Origin: Shewanella sp. HN-41
GTDB taxonomy: Bacteria > Pseudomonadota > Gammaproteobacteria > Enterobacterales > Shewanellaceae
DNA: 64,000 nt
Assembly (NCBI RefSeq): GCF_000217915.1
Contig: NZ_AFOZ01000037.1
Location: 62,001-126,000, forward strand
Direction of reading: 5' to 3'
Position 1 is the stretch's first letter; each line of letters begins with the position of its first letter. Made by a program: the position numbers and the translations under genes. The notes below the pieces were generated by a model. It was not told where the DNA came from, ran no database searches, and saw only the letters and a list, made by a program, of their open reading frames with translations. Below are positions 18,285-28,143 of this stretch, piece after piece.

Positions 18285-19535
18285 ATGGAAATATACTTAG
18301 TCGGTGGTGCTGTACGTGACAGCCTGCTCAATCTCCCCATTAAAGATAAAGACTATATGGTCGTTGGCGCGACCCCCGAGCAAATGCTGCAACTGGGTTA
18401 TCGTCAAGTAGGTAAAGACTTTCCAGTATTCCTCCATCCGACAACACAGCAGGAATATGCTCTCGCAAGAACAGAGCGTAAAGTAGGGTTAGGTTATGGT
18501 GGGTTCAGCTGCTATGCCAGCCCCGATGTAACCTTAGAACAAGACTTGCTACGCCGCGATTTGACCATCAATGCCATAGCTCAAGATGAAGCAGGCAATT
18601 TGTACGATCCCTTCGATGGCATTAAAGATATTGAAGCGCGCCAATTACGCCATGTTTCTGATGCTTTTATCGAAGATCCCCTGCGAGTACTACGTGTTGC
18701 CCGATTTGCCGCAAGATTCCATGCACTGGGTTTTAGTATCGCCAGCGAAACCTTTGCGCTGATGCGCCATATCAGTGCGAGCGATGAACTCAGTGCATTA
18801 ACAGCGGAGCGGGTTTGGCAGGAAGTCGATAAGAGTTTGGGAGGTCCTAACCCTGAGATCTTTTTTGAGGTACTGCATCAATGTGGTGCTCTCGAAATAC
18901 TCTTCCCCGAAATATTTGCCTTATTCGGTATTCCTCAGCCAGAGAAATGGCACCCCGAGATAGATACGGGCGTGCATACATTAATGGTGCTAGCCCAAGC
19001 AGCCCAACTCACGCAGGATAAAAGCGTTCGTTTTGCCGCACTCGTCCATGATTTAGGCAAAGCATTGAGCCCTAAGGAACATTTACCTAAACATCATGGT
19101 CATGGCCAAAAAGGATTACCCCTGATTAAAGCCCTTTGCACACGCTTACGCGTGCCGAATGAGATGCGCGATCTAGCGTTACTGGTCAGTGACCAACATC
19201 AGAACATCCATCAGGCATTCGAACTCAGAGCCGAAACGATCGTCAAAATGTTCGATAAAGCCGACTTTTGGCGCAAACCTGAGCGGCTCAATCAAGTAAT
19301 TTTAAGCTGCATTGCCGACATGCGTGGACGAACAGGATTTGAAACGCATGGATATCCCCAAGGAGAGTATCTTGCTGAGTGTTTTTTAGCCGCCAACAAC
19401 GTCAATATCAGTGCGATTATTGCCGAAGGTTTCCAAGGAGCAGAGATAAAACAAGCGCTCAATTTGAAGCGAATCGAAGCCGTCGACAAACTAAAACTCA
19501 AAAAGCAAAATGATGCAGAACATTGCACTCGATAA
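18285..19535 (+). CDS. cca: CCA-adding tRNA nucleotidyltransferase
   Basis: 416 residues. Adds and repairs the 3-prime CCA of tRNAs. The class II nucleotidyltransferase start ([12 protein letters not shown]...DKDYMVVG) supplies the metal-binding Asp pair, [10 protein letters not shown] and [18 protein letters not shown] follow, and an HD domain (VHDLGK, residues about 255-260) lies in the C-terminal half as in bacterial Cca with phosphohydrolase activity. It is divergent from gspA with a 170-bp shared promoter region. Confidence 0.96.
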   Translation: MEIYLVGGAVRDSLLNLPIKDKDYMVVGATPEQMLQLGYRQVGKDFPVFLHPTTQQEYALARTERKVGLGYGGFSCYASPDVTLEQDLLRRDLTINAIAQDEAGNLYDPFDGIKDIEARQLRHVSDAFIEDPLRVLRVARFAARFHALGFSIASETFALMRHISASDELSALTAERVWQEVDKSLGGPNPEIFFEVLHQCGALEILFPEIFALFGIPQPEKWHPEIDTGVHTLMVLAQAAQLTQDKSVRFAALVHDLGKALSPKEHLPKHHGHGQKGLPLIKALCTRLRVPNEMRDLALLVSDQHQNIHQAFELRAETIVKMFDKADFWRKPERLNQVILSCIADMRGRTGFETHGYPQGEYLAECFLAANNVNISAIIAEGFQGAEIKQALNLKRIEAVDKLKLKKQNDAEHCTR

Positions 19536-19556
19536 GATTGTAATGGAATTGTAAAA

Positions 19557-19576
19557 TTACCATCACTTTATGGTAA
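19557..19576. repeat. Inverted repeat TTACCAT-N6-ATGGTAA after cca
   Basis: Perfect 7-base arms, 22 bp past the cca stop. A T-run occurs only about 11 bases later, so it is a weak terminator candidate or an operator for lpp. Confidence 0.35.
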
Positions 19577-19769
19577 ATACAGTGCCATTTTTTGATGAAA
19601 ATCGTCGATATAACCGCTAAAAAATGCTTTTAAAAAAAATTTATATGTCTATAGTGGTTAAACGCATTAATATTCGTAGCAAATTAAAATAGCTATGTCA
19701 TAATTAGGCAGTTTCGATTACAAAGTGGCGAAACATTCAAATCCAACCTATTTTAAGGGATTTTTTACA

Positions 19770-20036
19770 ATGAACAAAAAAGTACTGATGATTGCTGGTT
19801 TAGCAATGACTGCCCTACTAGGTGGTTGTGCAAACACTACTGCTCTGGAAGAAAGCGTTGCTACTCTGGGCAACAAAGTTGATCAATTGTCAGCTGATGT
19901 CGGCTCTCTGAAATCTGAGCAAAGCAAACTGTCTGCAGACGTTAAAGATGCTAAAGCAGCAGCTATGGACGCACAAGCAGAAGCTAAGCGTGCTAACGAC
20001 CGTCTAGACAACGTTGCTTCTCGTTACAAGAAGTAA
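19770..20036 (+). CDS. lpp: Major outer membrane lipoprotein (Lpp, Braun lipoprotein)
   Basis: 88 residues starting at the ATG at 19770, which has AAGGGA nine bases upstream; the frame extends further up without a ribosome site. A lipobox LLGGC sits near residue 20, followed by an alpha-helical heptad region (VATLGNKVDQLSADVGSLKS...) that forms the trimeric coiled coil, with alanine-rich repeats, and a terminal RYKK. The C-terminal lysine is the residue cross-linked to peptidoglycan in the family. Monocistronic, with a strong terminator, as expected for a very abundant protein. Codons are highly biased. Confidence 0.93.
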   Translation: MNKKVLMIAGLAMTALLGGCANTTALEESVATLGNKVDQLSADVGSLKSEQSKLSADVKDAKAAAMDAQAEAKRANDRLDNVASRYKK

Positions 20037-20073
20037 TGATAAGTAATTAGCCTACAATTCAGTAGGTTAAGCT

Positions 20074-20126
20074 AAAAGGCTTGTGAGAGATGACAACAAA
20101 CAGTGCATCTATCCAAGCCTTTTTTT
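20074..20126 (+). terminator. Terminator of lpp
   Basis: Stem AAAAGGCTTG / CAAGCCTTTT with an internal GATG/CATC pairing and a run of seven or more T. Typical strong rho-independent terminator. Confidence 0.88.
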
Positions 20127-20648
20127 ATTGCCTTCAATTTAAGAAACTCCCTTCTATTAATTAATTAACTTCAGCTAGAAAATACCAAAGCCCATCCAAT
20201 TAACACGAGGATGACCCTAACGATTAACCTGTTGGCCTTAAAATTAACCTTTGTATACTACTGTATAAAATCTTTGCTTCAGTAAACCATTAGCCCGTTT
20301 TAATAACCTTCGGCTTTTTAAGTTTTCCGCCAAACTTATCCTTTTAAGATCCCTTAAGCAGTGTTCGCCGTTTTCTTAAAAAGTTATTTTTATAGACGAA
20401 GAATGAAGGCATTTTAAAGAAAGCTCAATCACAAAAATTGAGCCACCAAGGGAAACAAAGGCAAGACGAACGTTATATTTATCGCAAAACAAATAAGCCT
20501 AAAGTTAACAATAACGCCGCCCTTGATTGTCTTTACATAAAAACAACATAAAAACGTCAATATCTATCATAGACTTGCATAATAAAAGGCTATTTTGCAT
20601 CTCAAAACAAAATATCTAAGCCCATGAATAGACTAAAAAACAATCTAT
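20127..20648. other. Intergenic region, about 520 bp, with one hairpin
   Basis: No open frame of note. An inverted repeat GCTCAAT-N7-ATTGAGC at 20423-20443 is followed on the minus strand by TTTCTTT, so it could terminate a leftward transcript reading out of rlmA or an unrecognised small RNA. Confidence 0.4.
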
Positions 20649-21509
20649 TCAATCATTGTTTTTAAGGAACTTAGGCTCATAGGAACATTTTTGCGCCAAC
20701 ACTAATACAAAATCCACTTCGAGCGATTCAAAGTGCTTTGCTTGGATATCGTGTTTCATTTTATCCGTTGCCCGCCACGCATAGGGCGTCATATTTAATA
20801 AGGTTAATGCCTGTTCACCTGATACGGTCAGATTGAAACTCAGGGTTTGTGTTTCTTTGATCGACAAACCTGAAGGTAAATTAATTTGCACCGATTTTTC
20901 CGTCAAATCGGGATAAATATATTCCTTTAATTGCCATAAATGCCGAGGGCCTGGTAAGACTAACAACATCACCCCTTGCTCTTTAAGGACCCGAACAGAT
21001 TCTTTCCCCTTGAGAGGCTTATCAATCACAGTCACTAAATCTATGCTGTTATCGGCAAAAGGTAAGACTTTTGAGGTGCTTAAACATAAAATACCAGGCG
21101 TTTGTACTTTAGCTGCTGCAAAAATGGCATTTTCTGCGTCCGCAACGCCGCTGTAATGGACATTCACTCCATTGGCAAGCTCTGCAAGCTTAGAAGACAA
21201 AGCACGCAGGTAGAAGCCCTCTGCACACTCATAATCTAACAGGCTGAGCTCTTCCTTCTGTAAGCTCAAGATCATCATCGCCATCCTATCGATCAGAGGT
21301 GAAAAAATACCCGATTCTAATAGAAAACGCTTTGCTCTCACTTGCTGACGGGAATCCCCAGTCGGTTTTTGCCTTTGGGGCTGAGTAAAAACCCAATAGC
21401 CTTGCTCACTTCTATCGAAGTGGTGTTTATTAGCACAGTAAAACCCCTGTGAAGCTTGATGCTGCTGCAATAACAACCCACACGTCGGGCATTGAAATTC
21501 GAATCTCAT
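20649..21509 (-). CDS. rlmA: 23S rRNA (guanine-745 N1)-methyltransferase RlmA
   Basis: About 286 residues. The N-terminus carries a zinc site (CPTCG...CANKHHF) as in RlmA, followed by a Rossmann SAM-dependent methyltransferase (LLDYECAEGFYLRAL, VIDKPLK, MLLVLPGPRHLWQLKEYIY). It methylates G745 in helix 35 of 23S rRNA. SAM motif I is atypical here (DYECAEGFY rather than DxGxGxG), though this agrees with the family position. The ATG at 21509 has GGAG six bases before it; the frame extends to a TTG at 21521. Confidence 0.88.
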   Translation of the reverse strand: MRFEFQCPTCGLLLQQHQASQGFYCANKHHFDRSEQGYWVFTQPQRQKPTGDSRQQVRAKRFLLESGIFSPLIDRMAMMILSLQKEELSLLDYECAEGFYLRALSSKLAELANGVNVHYSGVADAENAIFAAAKVQTPGILCLSTSKVLPFADNSIDLVTVIDKPLKGKESVRVLKEQGVMLLVLPGPRHLWQLKEYIYPDLTEKSVQINLPSGLSIKETQTLSFNLTVSGEQALTLLNMTPYAWRATDKMKHDIQAKHFESLEVDFVLVLAQKCSYEPKFLKNND

Positions 21510-21542
21510 GATCGGCTCCAAAAATTAACTCCGCTCCAGAAC

Positions 21543-21568
21543 GAAAAAATCGGGTGCTAGACCCGATT
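21543..21568 (-). terminator. Terminator after uppP (minus strand)
   Basis: Stem AATCGGGT / ACCCGATT with a 5-base loop and a T-run on the minus strand. It separates the folB-folK-uppP unit from rlmA. Confidence 0.85.
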
Positions 21569-21592
21569 CTTAGAAAAACGCCACTATGACTA

Positions 21593-22393
21593 TTATAGGA
21601 AGATAAACCCACACAGGACTGCGCCCAGCGCAAGGCGATATATCACAAAGGGAGTCATTCCCATACGGCTGATTATTTTTAAGAAATAGTGGATACAAAG
21701 ATAAGCCGCGACAAACGAGATCACAGTGCCTAATGTGAGTGCTTGATAATCAATCGGAAGAGGGCTTTCAGCTAAGTCTTTCCCGACTAAAATAGCCGCA
21801 CCTAAACTGACAGGCACCGACATAAGAAATGAGAAACGAGCGGCGGCATCTCGGCTTAAACCTAGCATAAGTGCGGCAGTCATAGTGGCACCCGATCTTG
21901 ATGTTCCAGGAATTAATGCCAGTGCCTGTGCAAAACCAATCAACAATGCCTTACGCCAGCCTGTTTGATATACAGTTAAATCATGGCGTGACATCTTATC
22001 TGCCCACCACAAAAACAAACCAAAAACGACGGTAGTAATAGCAATAACACCGGCACTGCGTAAATGGGTTTCGATAAAATCCTTTGCCATAAACCCAAAA
22101 AATACTGCGGGTAATGTTGCTAAGATGATCCACCAAGCGAGTTTACTATCATCTGAATGCTTGCCCTTAAAAATACTGGCAATCCAAGCATTAAACATGG
22201 CCCACAGCTCGTGTCTGAAATAAATCACGACCGCAAATAATGAACCCGTGTTAACCGCAACATCGAAGGATAATCCTTGGTCTTCCCAACCTAAAAGCTG
22301 GGCAGGGAGAATAAGATGAGCCGAACTGGAAATAGGAAGAAACTCTGTTAACCCTTGAATCAACGCTAAAATAATTACCTGAAACGTATCCAT
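21593..22393 (-). CDS. uppP: Undecaprenyl-diphosphatase UppP (BacA)
   Basis: A 266-residue inner membrane protein with about eight helices. Removes a phosphate from undecaprenyl pyrophosphate to recycle the lipid carrier of cell-wall synthesis; overexpression gives bacitracin resistance. Both active-site motifs are visible: [15 protein letters not shown] near the N-terminus and [10 protein letters not shown] mid-protein. Eighteen bases downstream of folK on the same strand. Confidence 0.96.
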   Translation of the reverse strand: MDTFQVIILALIQGLTEFLPISSSAHLILPAQLLGWEDQGLSFDVAVNTGSLFAVVIYFRHELWAMFNAWIASIFKGKHSDDSKLAWWIILATLPAVFFGFMAKDFIETHLRSAGVIAITTVVFGLFLWWADKMSRHDLTVYQTGWRKALLIGFAQALALIPGTSRSGATMTAALMLGLSRDAAARFSFLMSVPVSLGAAILVGKDLAESPLPIDYQALTLGTVISFVAAYLCIHYFLKIISRMGMTPFVIYRLALGAVLCGFIFL

Positions 22394-22411
22394 GACAACC
22401 CTATCAATAAA

Positions 22412-22915
22412 TTAAAACGTCAGCCCTACAGGCCACTCAAACGTCACAGGCCAAAGTCGCTGTGAATCTTTATCATACTCATCCCAGAGTGTTGCATAGC
22501 TCTTATGGAGCACAGGGTGGATTAATTCCGGAGCAAGTTCAGATAAAGGCCACAACACAAAAGCGTTATTGACTATTTCGGCTCTGGGCAACACCACTGG
22601 GGTTTGGCACACAAGATCATCAAAAAGCAGTAAGTCTAAATCCAATGTCCTTGGGCTAAATTTCTTAGCGCCCACAAGCCGGCCGTGATTCTGCTCGATT
22701 TGCTTAAACAGCGCAACTACCTCGGCAATATTCAAATCGGTTTCGGCGCTTGCCACCATATTTAAAAAATTTGTCCCGCTAAATCCCACGGCCTCACTTT
22801 CATACATAGAAGAAAGTTTTAGTGGACCAAAGCATTCTCTTAATGACCGCAATCCCGCCTGTAAATAGCGACTGGGTTCAATATTACTGCCTAAACTAAT
22901 GTAAATAAGTGCCAT
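22412..22915 (-). CDS. folK: 2-amino-4-hydroxy-6-hydroxymethyldihydropteridine pyrophosphokinase
   Basis: 167 residues. Transfers pyrophosphate from ATP to 6-hydroxymethyl-dihydropterin in folate synthesis. The HPPK signatures IYISLGSNIEPSR and PRTLDLDLLLFDD (metal-binding Asp pair) are present. It sits 50 bp downstream of folB, the previous enzyme of the pathway, in one leftward unit with uppP. Confidence 0.95.
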   Translation of the reverse strand: MALIYISLGSNIEPSRYLQAGLRSLRECFGPLKLSSMYESEAVGFSGTNFLNMVASAETDLNIAEVVALFKQIEQNHGRLVGAKKFSPRTLDLDLLLFDDLVCQTPVVLPRAEIVNNAFVLWPLSELAPELIHPVLHKSYATLWDEYDKDSQRLWPVTFEWPVGLTF

Positions 22916-22965
22916 GCAGATGTCCGAACAGTCTTTAAAAACGACAATAATTCACTACTAATATG

Positions 22966-23322
22966 TTATGCCTGTTGTGAGCGCTCAATTTCAACCCCAA
23001 CTGAGGCGGCAGTCGCAACGGCGCCTGGCTTCATCACAACCACCTTAACCCAAGCGACGTTAAATTCACTCAACAAACATTCGGCAACACGTTCAGCAAC
23101 AGTTTCAATAAGTTCAATGGGTTGCTCGGTAATCAATTGGGTGATCCGTTTAGAAACCGTTTCATAGCAAAGTGCGAATTGATAGTCATCACTCATTGCC
23201 GCAGGCTTATTGTCCCAAGCCATATCTAAATCTAGAAATAAGCTCTGCTGGATTTTCTTTTCCCAGTCATAGACACCTATCACAGTATCAACACGTAATT
23301 GCCGTATAAGTACCTTATCCAT
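22966..23322 (-). CDS. folB: Dihydroneopterin aldolase
   Basis: 118 residues. Converts 7,8-dihydroneopterin to 6-hydroxymethyl-dihydropterin and glycolaldehyde. The family pattern I.QLRVDTVIGVYDWEK (catalytic Tyr/Glu region) and the C-terminal VKVVVMKPGAV (catalytic Lys) are visible. First gene of the folB-folK-uppP unit, divergent from plsY across 269 bp. Confidence 0.95.
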   Translation of the reverse strand: MDKVLIRQLRVDTVIGVYDWEKKIQQSLFLDLDMAWDNKPAAMSDDYQFALCYETVSKRITQLITEQPIELIETVAERVAECLLSEFNVAWVKVVVMKPGAVATAASVGVEIERSQQA

Positions 23323-23591
23323 ACAATCTCCAACTTACTCATTACTATGAGGTCTGATAAGCTAAACACGATAGAGTCTGTATAATCCACCGTGTTCCAA
23401 CAGACGACTAATTTACTTTCTACTCGCGCTAATCCAAAGTAGGATAAGGCCCTAAAGGGATTTGTTCGTTCAGAAATTATCTCTGTTTTTAATAATAGCG
23501 TTATCGCATTAACCTATGACCGAATACACACGCCAAACAGGCCTTTTAAATTGTGGCGCGATAATACCTTAAGACGCGTAAGGAAACCAAT

Positions 23592-24203
23592 GTGAGTCCA
23601 TTAACACTGACACTTTTGATGATTGTGAGCGCCTATTTGGCAGGCTCAGTCTCAAGTGCTGTGCTGGTATGTAGGATGAGAGGTCTGCCGGATCCAAGAT
23701 CCCAAGGCTCTGGTAACCCAGGAGCAACGAATGTGTTGCGAATCGGAGGGGCAAGCTCGGCGGCTATGGTGCTATTTTTTGATATGCTCAAAGGCGCCTT
23801 ACCGACTTATCTTGCCTATTTAATGGGGATCGATGCCATCTCCCTTGGACTTATCGCCATCGCGGCTTGCTTGGGGCATATCTACCCTATTTTCTTTGGC
23901 TTTAAAGGTGGCAAAGGGGTGGCAACCGCTTTCGGTGCCATGGCTCCTATTGGTGATGATCTTGCCATTTGCCTTATGGCTTCTTGGGTCGTATTACTGC
24001 TCATTAGCCGCTACTCTTCCCTTGCTGCGATAATTACCGCCCTACTCGCCCCACTTTATACCTGGTGGCTGGACGATAGATTTACCATCCCCGTCGCCAT
24101 GTTATCGACACTGATCATCATACGCCATAAGGAAAACATTCAGCGGCTTCTCAAAGGCGAAGAATCGAAAGTGTCACGTAAAAGACGTCCCAAAACACCT
24201 TAA
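23592..24203 (+). CDS. plsY: Glycerol-3-phosphate acyltransferase PlsY
   Basis: A 203-residue inner membrane protein with about five helices. Uses acyl-phosphate to acylate glycerol-3-phosphate, the first step of phospholipid synthesis. Loop motifs [14 protein letters not shown] and [12 protein letters not shown] are the PlsY signatures. The start is a GTG with AAGGAAA nine bases upstream. A lysine/arginine-rich tail ends the protein. Single-gene unit with a terminator. Confidence 0.96.
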   Translation: MSPLTLTLLMIVSAYLAGSVSSAVLVCRMRGLPDPRSQGSGNPGATNVLRIGGASSAAMVLFFDMLKGALPTYLAYLMGIDAISLGLIAIAACLGHIYPIFFGFKGGKGVATAFGAMAPIGDDLAICLMASWVVLLLISRYSSLAAIITALLAPLYTWWLDDRFTIPVAMLSTLIIIRHKENIQRLLKGEESKVSRKRRPKTP

Positions 24204-24245
24204 GAAGGCCTGAGAGATGGCGCGAAAAACCAAATCGAGAGGCCA

Positions 24246-24276
24246 ATAAAAACAGCGCATGATGCGCTGTTTTTAT
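24246..24276. terminator. Bidirectional terminator between plsY and tsaD
   Basis: Stem AAAAACAGCGCAT / ATGCGCTGTTTTT with a single-base centre, effectively a near-perfect palindrome with A and T tracts, usable by both convergent genes. Confidence 0.92.
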
Positions 24277-24300
24277 TTTGCTTATTTTATTCGGGATGAC

Positions 24301-25317
24301 TCAAGCGACGGGAGGTAAGGTATCGAGTGACCATCGGGGTTGACCTTTTACCGCTAAATCTTCGCATTGCCCTGCCCTTAAGCGTTGCAATCCGGCAAAG
24401 GCAATCATAGCGCCATTATCGGTACAAAATTCCCCGCGGGGATAATAAACTCGACCACCGATCGAAGCCATCATCTCGGCCAGGGTTTCCCGTAGACGAG
24501 TGTTGGCACTCACTCCACCGGCTATTACTAAACGGTTATAGCCCGTTTGTTTTAATGCGCGGCGGCATTTTATCGCCAAAGTATCAACCACGGCCTCTTC
24601 AAAGGCCCTAGCAATATTAGCACGAGTCTGCTCATCATCGGGCTCTGCGGCAATGGTATTGGCGGTAAAGGTCTTTAGCCCTGAGAAACTAAAATCTAGC
24701 CCAGGTCTATCCGTCATAGGACGGGGAAATTGATAACCCGCAGGCACGCCTTTGGCGGCAAGTTTCGCCAAACGAGGGCCACCAGGGTAATCCAAACCCA
24801 TTAATTTTGCTGTTTTATCAAAAGCTTCACCAGCAGCATCGTCAACTGATTCACCGAGCACTTCATAAAGACCTATGCCATCGACTTTGACCAACATCGA
24901 ATGACCACCAGACACTAACAGCGCCACAAACGGAAACTCTGGTGCATCATCTTCCAGCATGGGCGCGAGTAAATGCCCTTCCATATGATGCACCCCAATC
25001 GCGGGCTTATTCCATGCAAACGCCAGCGAACGTCCAACGCAGGCACCGACTAATAGGGCGCCAATCAACCCTGGCCCCTTGGTATAGGCAATCCCATCGA
25101 GATCAGCAATATCAGTATTCGCATCTTTAAGTGCCTGACGAATAAGTGGCACTATCTTACGCACATGATCGCGGGAAGCTAATTCAGGCACCACACCACC
25201 GTAATCTGCATGCAATTTCACTTGACTATATAAAGCATGGGAGAGTAATCCCAGCCCATCGTCGTAGACGGCAATGCCTGTCTCGTCACAGGATGTCTCA
25301 ATACCTAAAACCCGCAT
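24301..25317 (-). CDS. tsaD: tRNA N6-adenosine threonylcarbamoyltransferase TsaD
   Basis: 338 residues. Catalytic subunit that transfers the threonylcarbamoyl group to A37 of ANN-decoding tRNAs with TsaB/TsaE. The ASKHA fold start [11 protein letters not shown], the metal-binding HHMEGH, and FSFSGLKT are all seen. Divergent from rpsU, as in many gammaproteobacteria; the shared 215-bp region holds the rpsU promoter. ATG start; length agrees with E. coli (337). Confidence 0.97.
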   Translation of the reverse strand: MRVLGIETSCDETGIAVYDDGLGLLSHALYSQVKLHADYGGVVPELASRDHVRKIVPLIRQALKDANTDIADLDGIAYTKGPGLIGALLVGACVGRSLAFAWNKPAIGVHHMEGHLLAPMLEDDAPEFPFVALLVSGGHSMLVKVDGIGLYEVLGESVDDAAGEAFDKTAKLMGLDYPGGPRLAKLAAKGVPAGYQFPRPMTDRPGLDFSFSGLKTFTANTIAAEPDDEQTRANIARAFEEAVVDTLAIKCRRALKQTGYNRLVIAGGVSANTRLRETLAEMMASIGGRVYYPRGEFCTDNGAMIAFAGLQRLRAGQCEDLAVKGQPRWSLDTLPPVA

Positions 25318-25431
25318 GGTGCCTCATCAGAAAATAATAAAAGGGCGTCAATTCTACCTGCATGCAAACAATTACTCCAGTTACATAGCCCTATATTCTC
25401 CCCGTCCGCAAACACAGTCCTGTATTAGGGC

Positions 25432-25459
25432 TTTACAAGCCTAGTTGTCTCGGTATAAA
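25432..25459 (+). promoter_or_regulatory. Sigma-70 promoter of the rpsU-yqeY-dnaG-rpoD operon
   Basis: TTTACA, 16-bp spacer, TATAAA, then CCGC near the start point. It lies about 75 bp before the rpsU start and fits a growth-rate-controlled ribosomal promoter. Confidence 0.6.
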
Positions 25460-25532
25460 ATTCCGCACCATTTTAAATAGACTTGGTTCGAGCAATTGAA
25501 CCACACAACCTACACCTAAGGGGTGATGGCGT

Positions 25533-25748
25533 ATGCCAATTATTAAAGTACGTGAAAACGAACCATTCGACGTAGCTCTGCGTCGTTTCAAGCGCTCTTG
25601 TGAAAAAGCTGGTATTTTAGCCGACGTGCGTGCTCGTGAATTCTACGAGAAGCCAACTACTGCACGTAAGCGCGCAAAAGCAGCTGCAGTTAAACGTTTA
25701 GCTAAAAAGCTTTCTCGCGAAAACGCACGTCGCGTACGTTTATACTAA
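25533..25748 (+). CDS. rpsU: 30S ribosomal protein S21
   Basis: 71 residues, very basic ([21 protein letters not shown] start, Arg/Lys-rich C-terminus), identical in length to E. coli S21. Needed for normal initiation by base-pairing of mRNA at the anti-SD end. AAGGGGTGAT ten bases upstream is a strong ribosome site. Six bases separate it from the next gene. First gene of the macromolecular synthesis operon. Confidence 0.98.
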   Translation: MPIIKVRENEPFDVALRRFKRSCEKAGILADVRAREFYEKPTTARKRAKAAAVKRLAKKLSRENARRVRLY

Positions 25749-25754
25749 TCTCTT

Positions 25755-26198
25755 ATGAGCCTAATTGATCAGCTAAAAGACCATATGAAACAGGCCATGA
25801 TCGCCAAAGAGAAGGCGAGATTGGGGACTATTCGTATGGCATTAGCCGCCATTAAACAGATTGAAGTGGATACCCGCGAAACTCTGACTGATGAGCAGGT
25901 TATAGCTGTCTTAACCAAAATGGTGAAACAACGTCGTGATTCGATTGCTCAATTTGAAGCAGCGGGTCGTAACGAGTTGGCCGAAGCGGAAGCAGCAGAG
26001 ATTCAAGTCATTGAAGCTTTCCTGCCGACTCCCCTCACTGAGGCGGAAATCGCAGCGTTCATCGATGCAGCTATTGTCGAAATAGGTGCATCCTCCATGG
26101 CGGATATGGGCAAAGTAATGGGAGCATTAAAACCTAAAGTTCAAGGACGTGCAGACATGGGCGCTATCGGCGCTATGATCCGCGCAAAATTGCAATAA
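25755..26198 (+). CDS. GatB/YqeY domain protein
   Basis: 147 residues of the YqeY family, which shares the helical tail domain of GatB in the tRNA-dependent amidotransferase (LKDHMKQAMIAKEKARLGTIRMALAAIK, QIEVIEAFLP, MGKVMGALKPKVQGRADM). Function uncertain; a tRNA-binding role is assumed from the domain. Sits between rpsU and dnaG, as in Vibrio and Shewanella but not E. coli. No ribosome-binding site of its own beyond the rpsU end, so it may be translated by coupling. Confidence 0.93.
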   Translation: MSLIDQLKDHMKQAMIAKEKARLGTIRMALAAIKQIEVDTRETLTDEQVIAVLTKMVKQRRDSIAQFEAAGRNELAEAEAAEIQVIEAFLPTPLTEAEIAAFIDAAIVEIGASSMADMGKVMGALKPKVQGRADMGAIGAMIRAKLQ

Positions 26199-26216
26199 TT
26201 AGCGTTTCAATGTATG

Positions 26217-26249
26217 AACAAGCCGTGCCTATGCGCGGCTTGTTTGTTT
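26217..26249 (+). terminator. Internal terminator/attenuator between the YqeY gene and dnaG
   Basis: Stem AACAAGCC-GTGC / GC(G)C-GGCTTGTT with a 4-base loop and a broken T-tract (TGTTT). In E. coli an attenuating terminator before dnaG keeps primase scarce; this stem-loop is in the equivalent place and is probably partial. Confidence 0.75.
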
Positions 26250-26281
26250 AAATTCGCTCTAGGCGAGATTTTAAGCACTCA

Positions 26282-28006
26282 ATGGCAATACCTCGTGATT
26301 TTATCAATGAGCTAATCGCTCGCACCGACATTGTCGAGTTAATCGATCGTAAGGTGCCCTTGAAAAAGGCGGGTAAAAACTACTCGGCCTGTTGTCCTTT
26401 TCATAGCGAAAAATCACCTTCGTTTACCGTTAGCCGTGATAAGCAGTTTTATCATTGTTTTGGCTGCGGTGCCCACGGCAACGCCATCGATTTTGTGATG
26501 GAATATGACCGACTCGACTTTGTTGATGCAATAGAAGATCTGGCAGGACAACTTGGGTTAGAAGTTCCCAGAGAGCAAGGTGTAGGCAAACGCCATGATG
26601 ATGGCTTAAGCCGCGACTTATACCAATTAATGGAAGAAGCGAGCCGCTACTTTCAGACCCAGCTTAGACAACACCAAGATAAACAAAAGGTCGTCGACTA
26701 CCTCGCCTATCGCGGCTTATCCGATGATATAGTGGAACATTTTGGTATTGGGTTTGCGCCCGATGGTTGGGACGGTTTATTGGGCCGCTACCGTCAAAAC
26801 CAAGACGCACAGGACAAACTGCTTACCGCCGGCATGCTGATCAGCAATGACAGCGGTAAAAGATACGACAGATTCCGTGACCGGCTTATGTTTCCTATCC
26901 GCGACCGTCGTGGCCGTGTGATTGGATTTGGTGGCAGAGTATTGGGAGATGGCACCCCCAAGTACTTGAATTCACCAGAAACGCCTATATTTCATAAGGG
27001 TAATGAGCTTTATGGTCTATACGAGCTAAAGCAACGTCATCGCGATCCTGACAAGGTGCTGATTGTCGAGGGTTATATGGACGTAGTTGCCCTTGCACAA
27101 TACGGTGTCGACTATGCTGTGGCCTCCCTAGGGACATCCACTACGGCGGAACAGTTTCAATTGTTACTTCGTAGTGCCAAGGAAGTCGTTTGCTGTTACG
27201 ACGGAGATCGTGCAGGCACAGAGGCAGCGTGGCGAGCCTTAGAAACGGCGTTGCCGCTCTTAAAGCCCGGTGATCAAGTGCGATTTATGTTTCTGCCCCA
27301 GGCAGAAGATCCGGACTCTATGGTACGAAAAATAGGTAAAGAAGCCTTCGAAACTCTGATGAATAGCGCCATATCGCTACCCGAGTTTCTCTTCGATACC
27401 CTAGCGACAAAATACGGTACGGATAAAGGTAACTTAGCCAAGCAAGCCTTTATCCTAATTGAAAAAATTCAAGATACTGTGCTACAAAATTTGCTGCTTG
27501 AGAACTTAGCTCACAAGCTCGGAATGAATAGTTCAGATGATATGAAGAAAAAGCTAGGATTTAGTGTCAAACAAACTAAGCCTACCGCTTCAGCAGGACT
27601 CAAAGGACGCGGTACCCCTTTGCGACTCGCCATCGCACTGTTAGTACAGCATCCTCAGCTGGGAATGGGTTTACCCCCACAGCCCGCACTTAACCACCTG
27701 CAGATGCCCGGCATAGATTTGCTGCCACTGCTGCTCAATTTAACTCGAGAGCATAAGTTAAACAGCGCACAACTACTTGAACAATTCAGAGATAGCCCAC
27801 ATAGCGGCACACTCCATAAATTGGCCCAATGGGACCATCAAGTGGCGGATGAAAACTTAGCTGAAAAGTTTAAACAGACCCTAGTTTGGTTGAACAATCA
27901 ATATATTGAGCAGCGATACCAGGAATTGAGTCTCAAACAGACTCATACTAAAGAAGAGAAGATACAGCTACAGAAGCTGATCTCAGTCATGAAAGGATTG
28001 AACTGA
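26282..28006 (+). CDS. dnaG: DNA primase DnaG
   Basis: 574 residues. Makes RNA primers at the replication fork. An N-terminal CHC2 zinc-binding domain (CPFHSEKSPSF ... CFGCGAHGNAIDF, about residues 40-70), the RNA polymerase domain with FGGRVLGDGTPKYLNSPET, a TOPRIM domain (VEGYMDVVALAQYGV ... YDGDRAGTEAAWRA) and a helical C-terminus that binds DnaB helicase. Embedded in the operon behind an attenuating hairpin. Confidence 0.97.
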   Translation: MAIPRDFINELIARTDIVELIDRKVPLKKAGKNYSACCPFHSEKSPSFTVSRDKQFYHCFGCGAHGNAIDFVMEYDRLDFVDAIEDLAGQLGLEVPREQGVGKRHDDGLSRDLYQLMEEASRYFQTQLRQHQDKQKVVDYLAYRGLSDDIVEHFGIGFAPDGWDGLLGRYRQNQDAQDKLLTAGMLISNDSGKRYDRFRDRLMFPIRDRRGRVIGFGGRVLGDGTPKYLNSPETPIFHKGNELYGLYELKQRHRDPDKVLIVEGYMDVVALAQYGVDYAVASLGTSTTAEQFQLLLRSAKEVVCCYDGDRAGTEAAWRALETALPLLKPGDQVRFMFLPQAEDPDSMVRKIGKEAFETLMNSAISLPEFLFDTLATKYGTDKGNLAKQAFILIEKIQDTVLQNLLLENLAHKLGMNSSDDMKKKLGFSVKQTKPTASAGLKGRGTPLRLAIALLVQHPQLGMGLPPQPALNHLQMPGIDLLPLLLNLTREHKLNSAQLLEQFRDSPHSGTLHKLAQWDHQVADENLAEKFKQTLVWLNNQYIEQRYQELSLKQTHTKEEKIQLQKLISVMKGLN

Positions 28007-28063
28007 GGCAAAAAATGTCCTCATTCACTATCCCAGTGACTAGCACAGATATGTGCACACGGC

Positions 28064-28069
28064 TATAAT
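28064..28069 (+). promoter_or_regulatory. Candidate internal -10 box upstream of rpoD
   Basis: A consensus TATAAT stands 75 bp before the rpoD ATG, in the gap after dnaG. The -35 region (TAGCAC at 17 bp) is poor. In E. coli rpoD has internal promoters within dnaG, so one here is plausible. Confidence 0.4.
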
Positions 28070-28143
28070 TGACGATTTGCGCGGCACTTAGCTTAAAGTT
28101 AACTGTCCGTCGTTGTAACAGTTTCCCAACTTGGATGATATCT

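Noticed and set aside
20423..20443. Small RNA gene in the lpp-rlmA gap
   Set aside because: Only one hairpin with a weak T-tract; no promoter or conserved structure could be shown.
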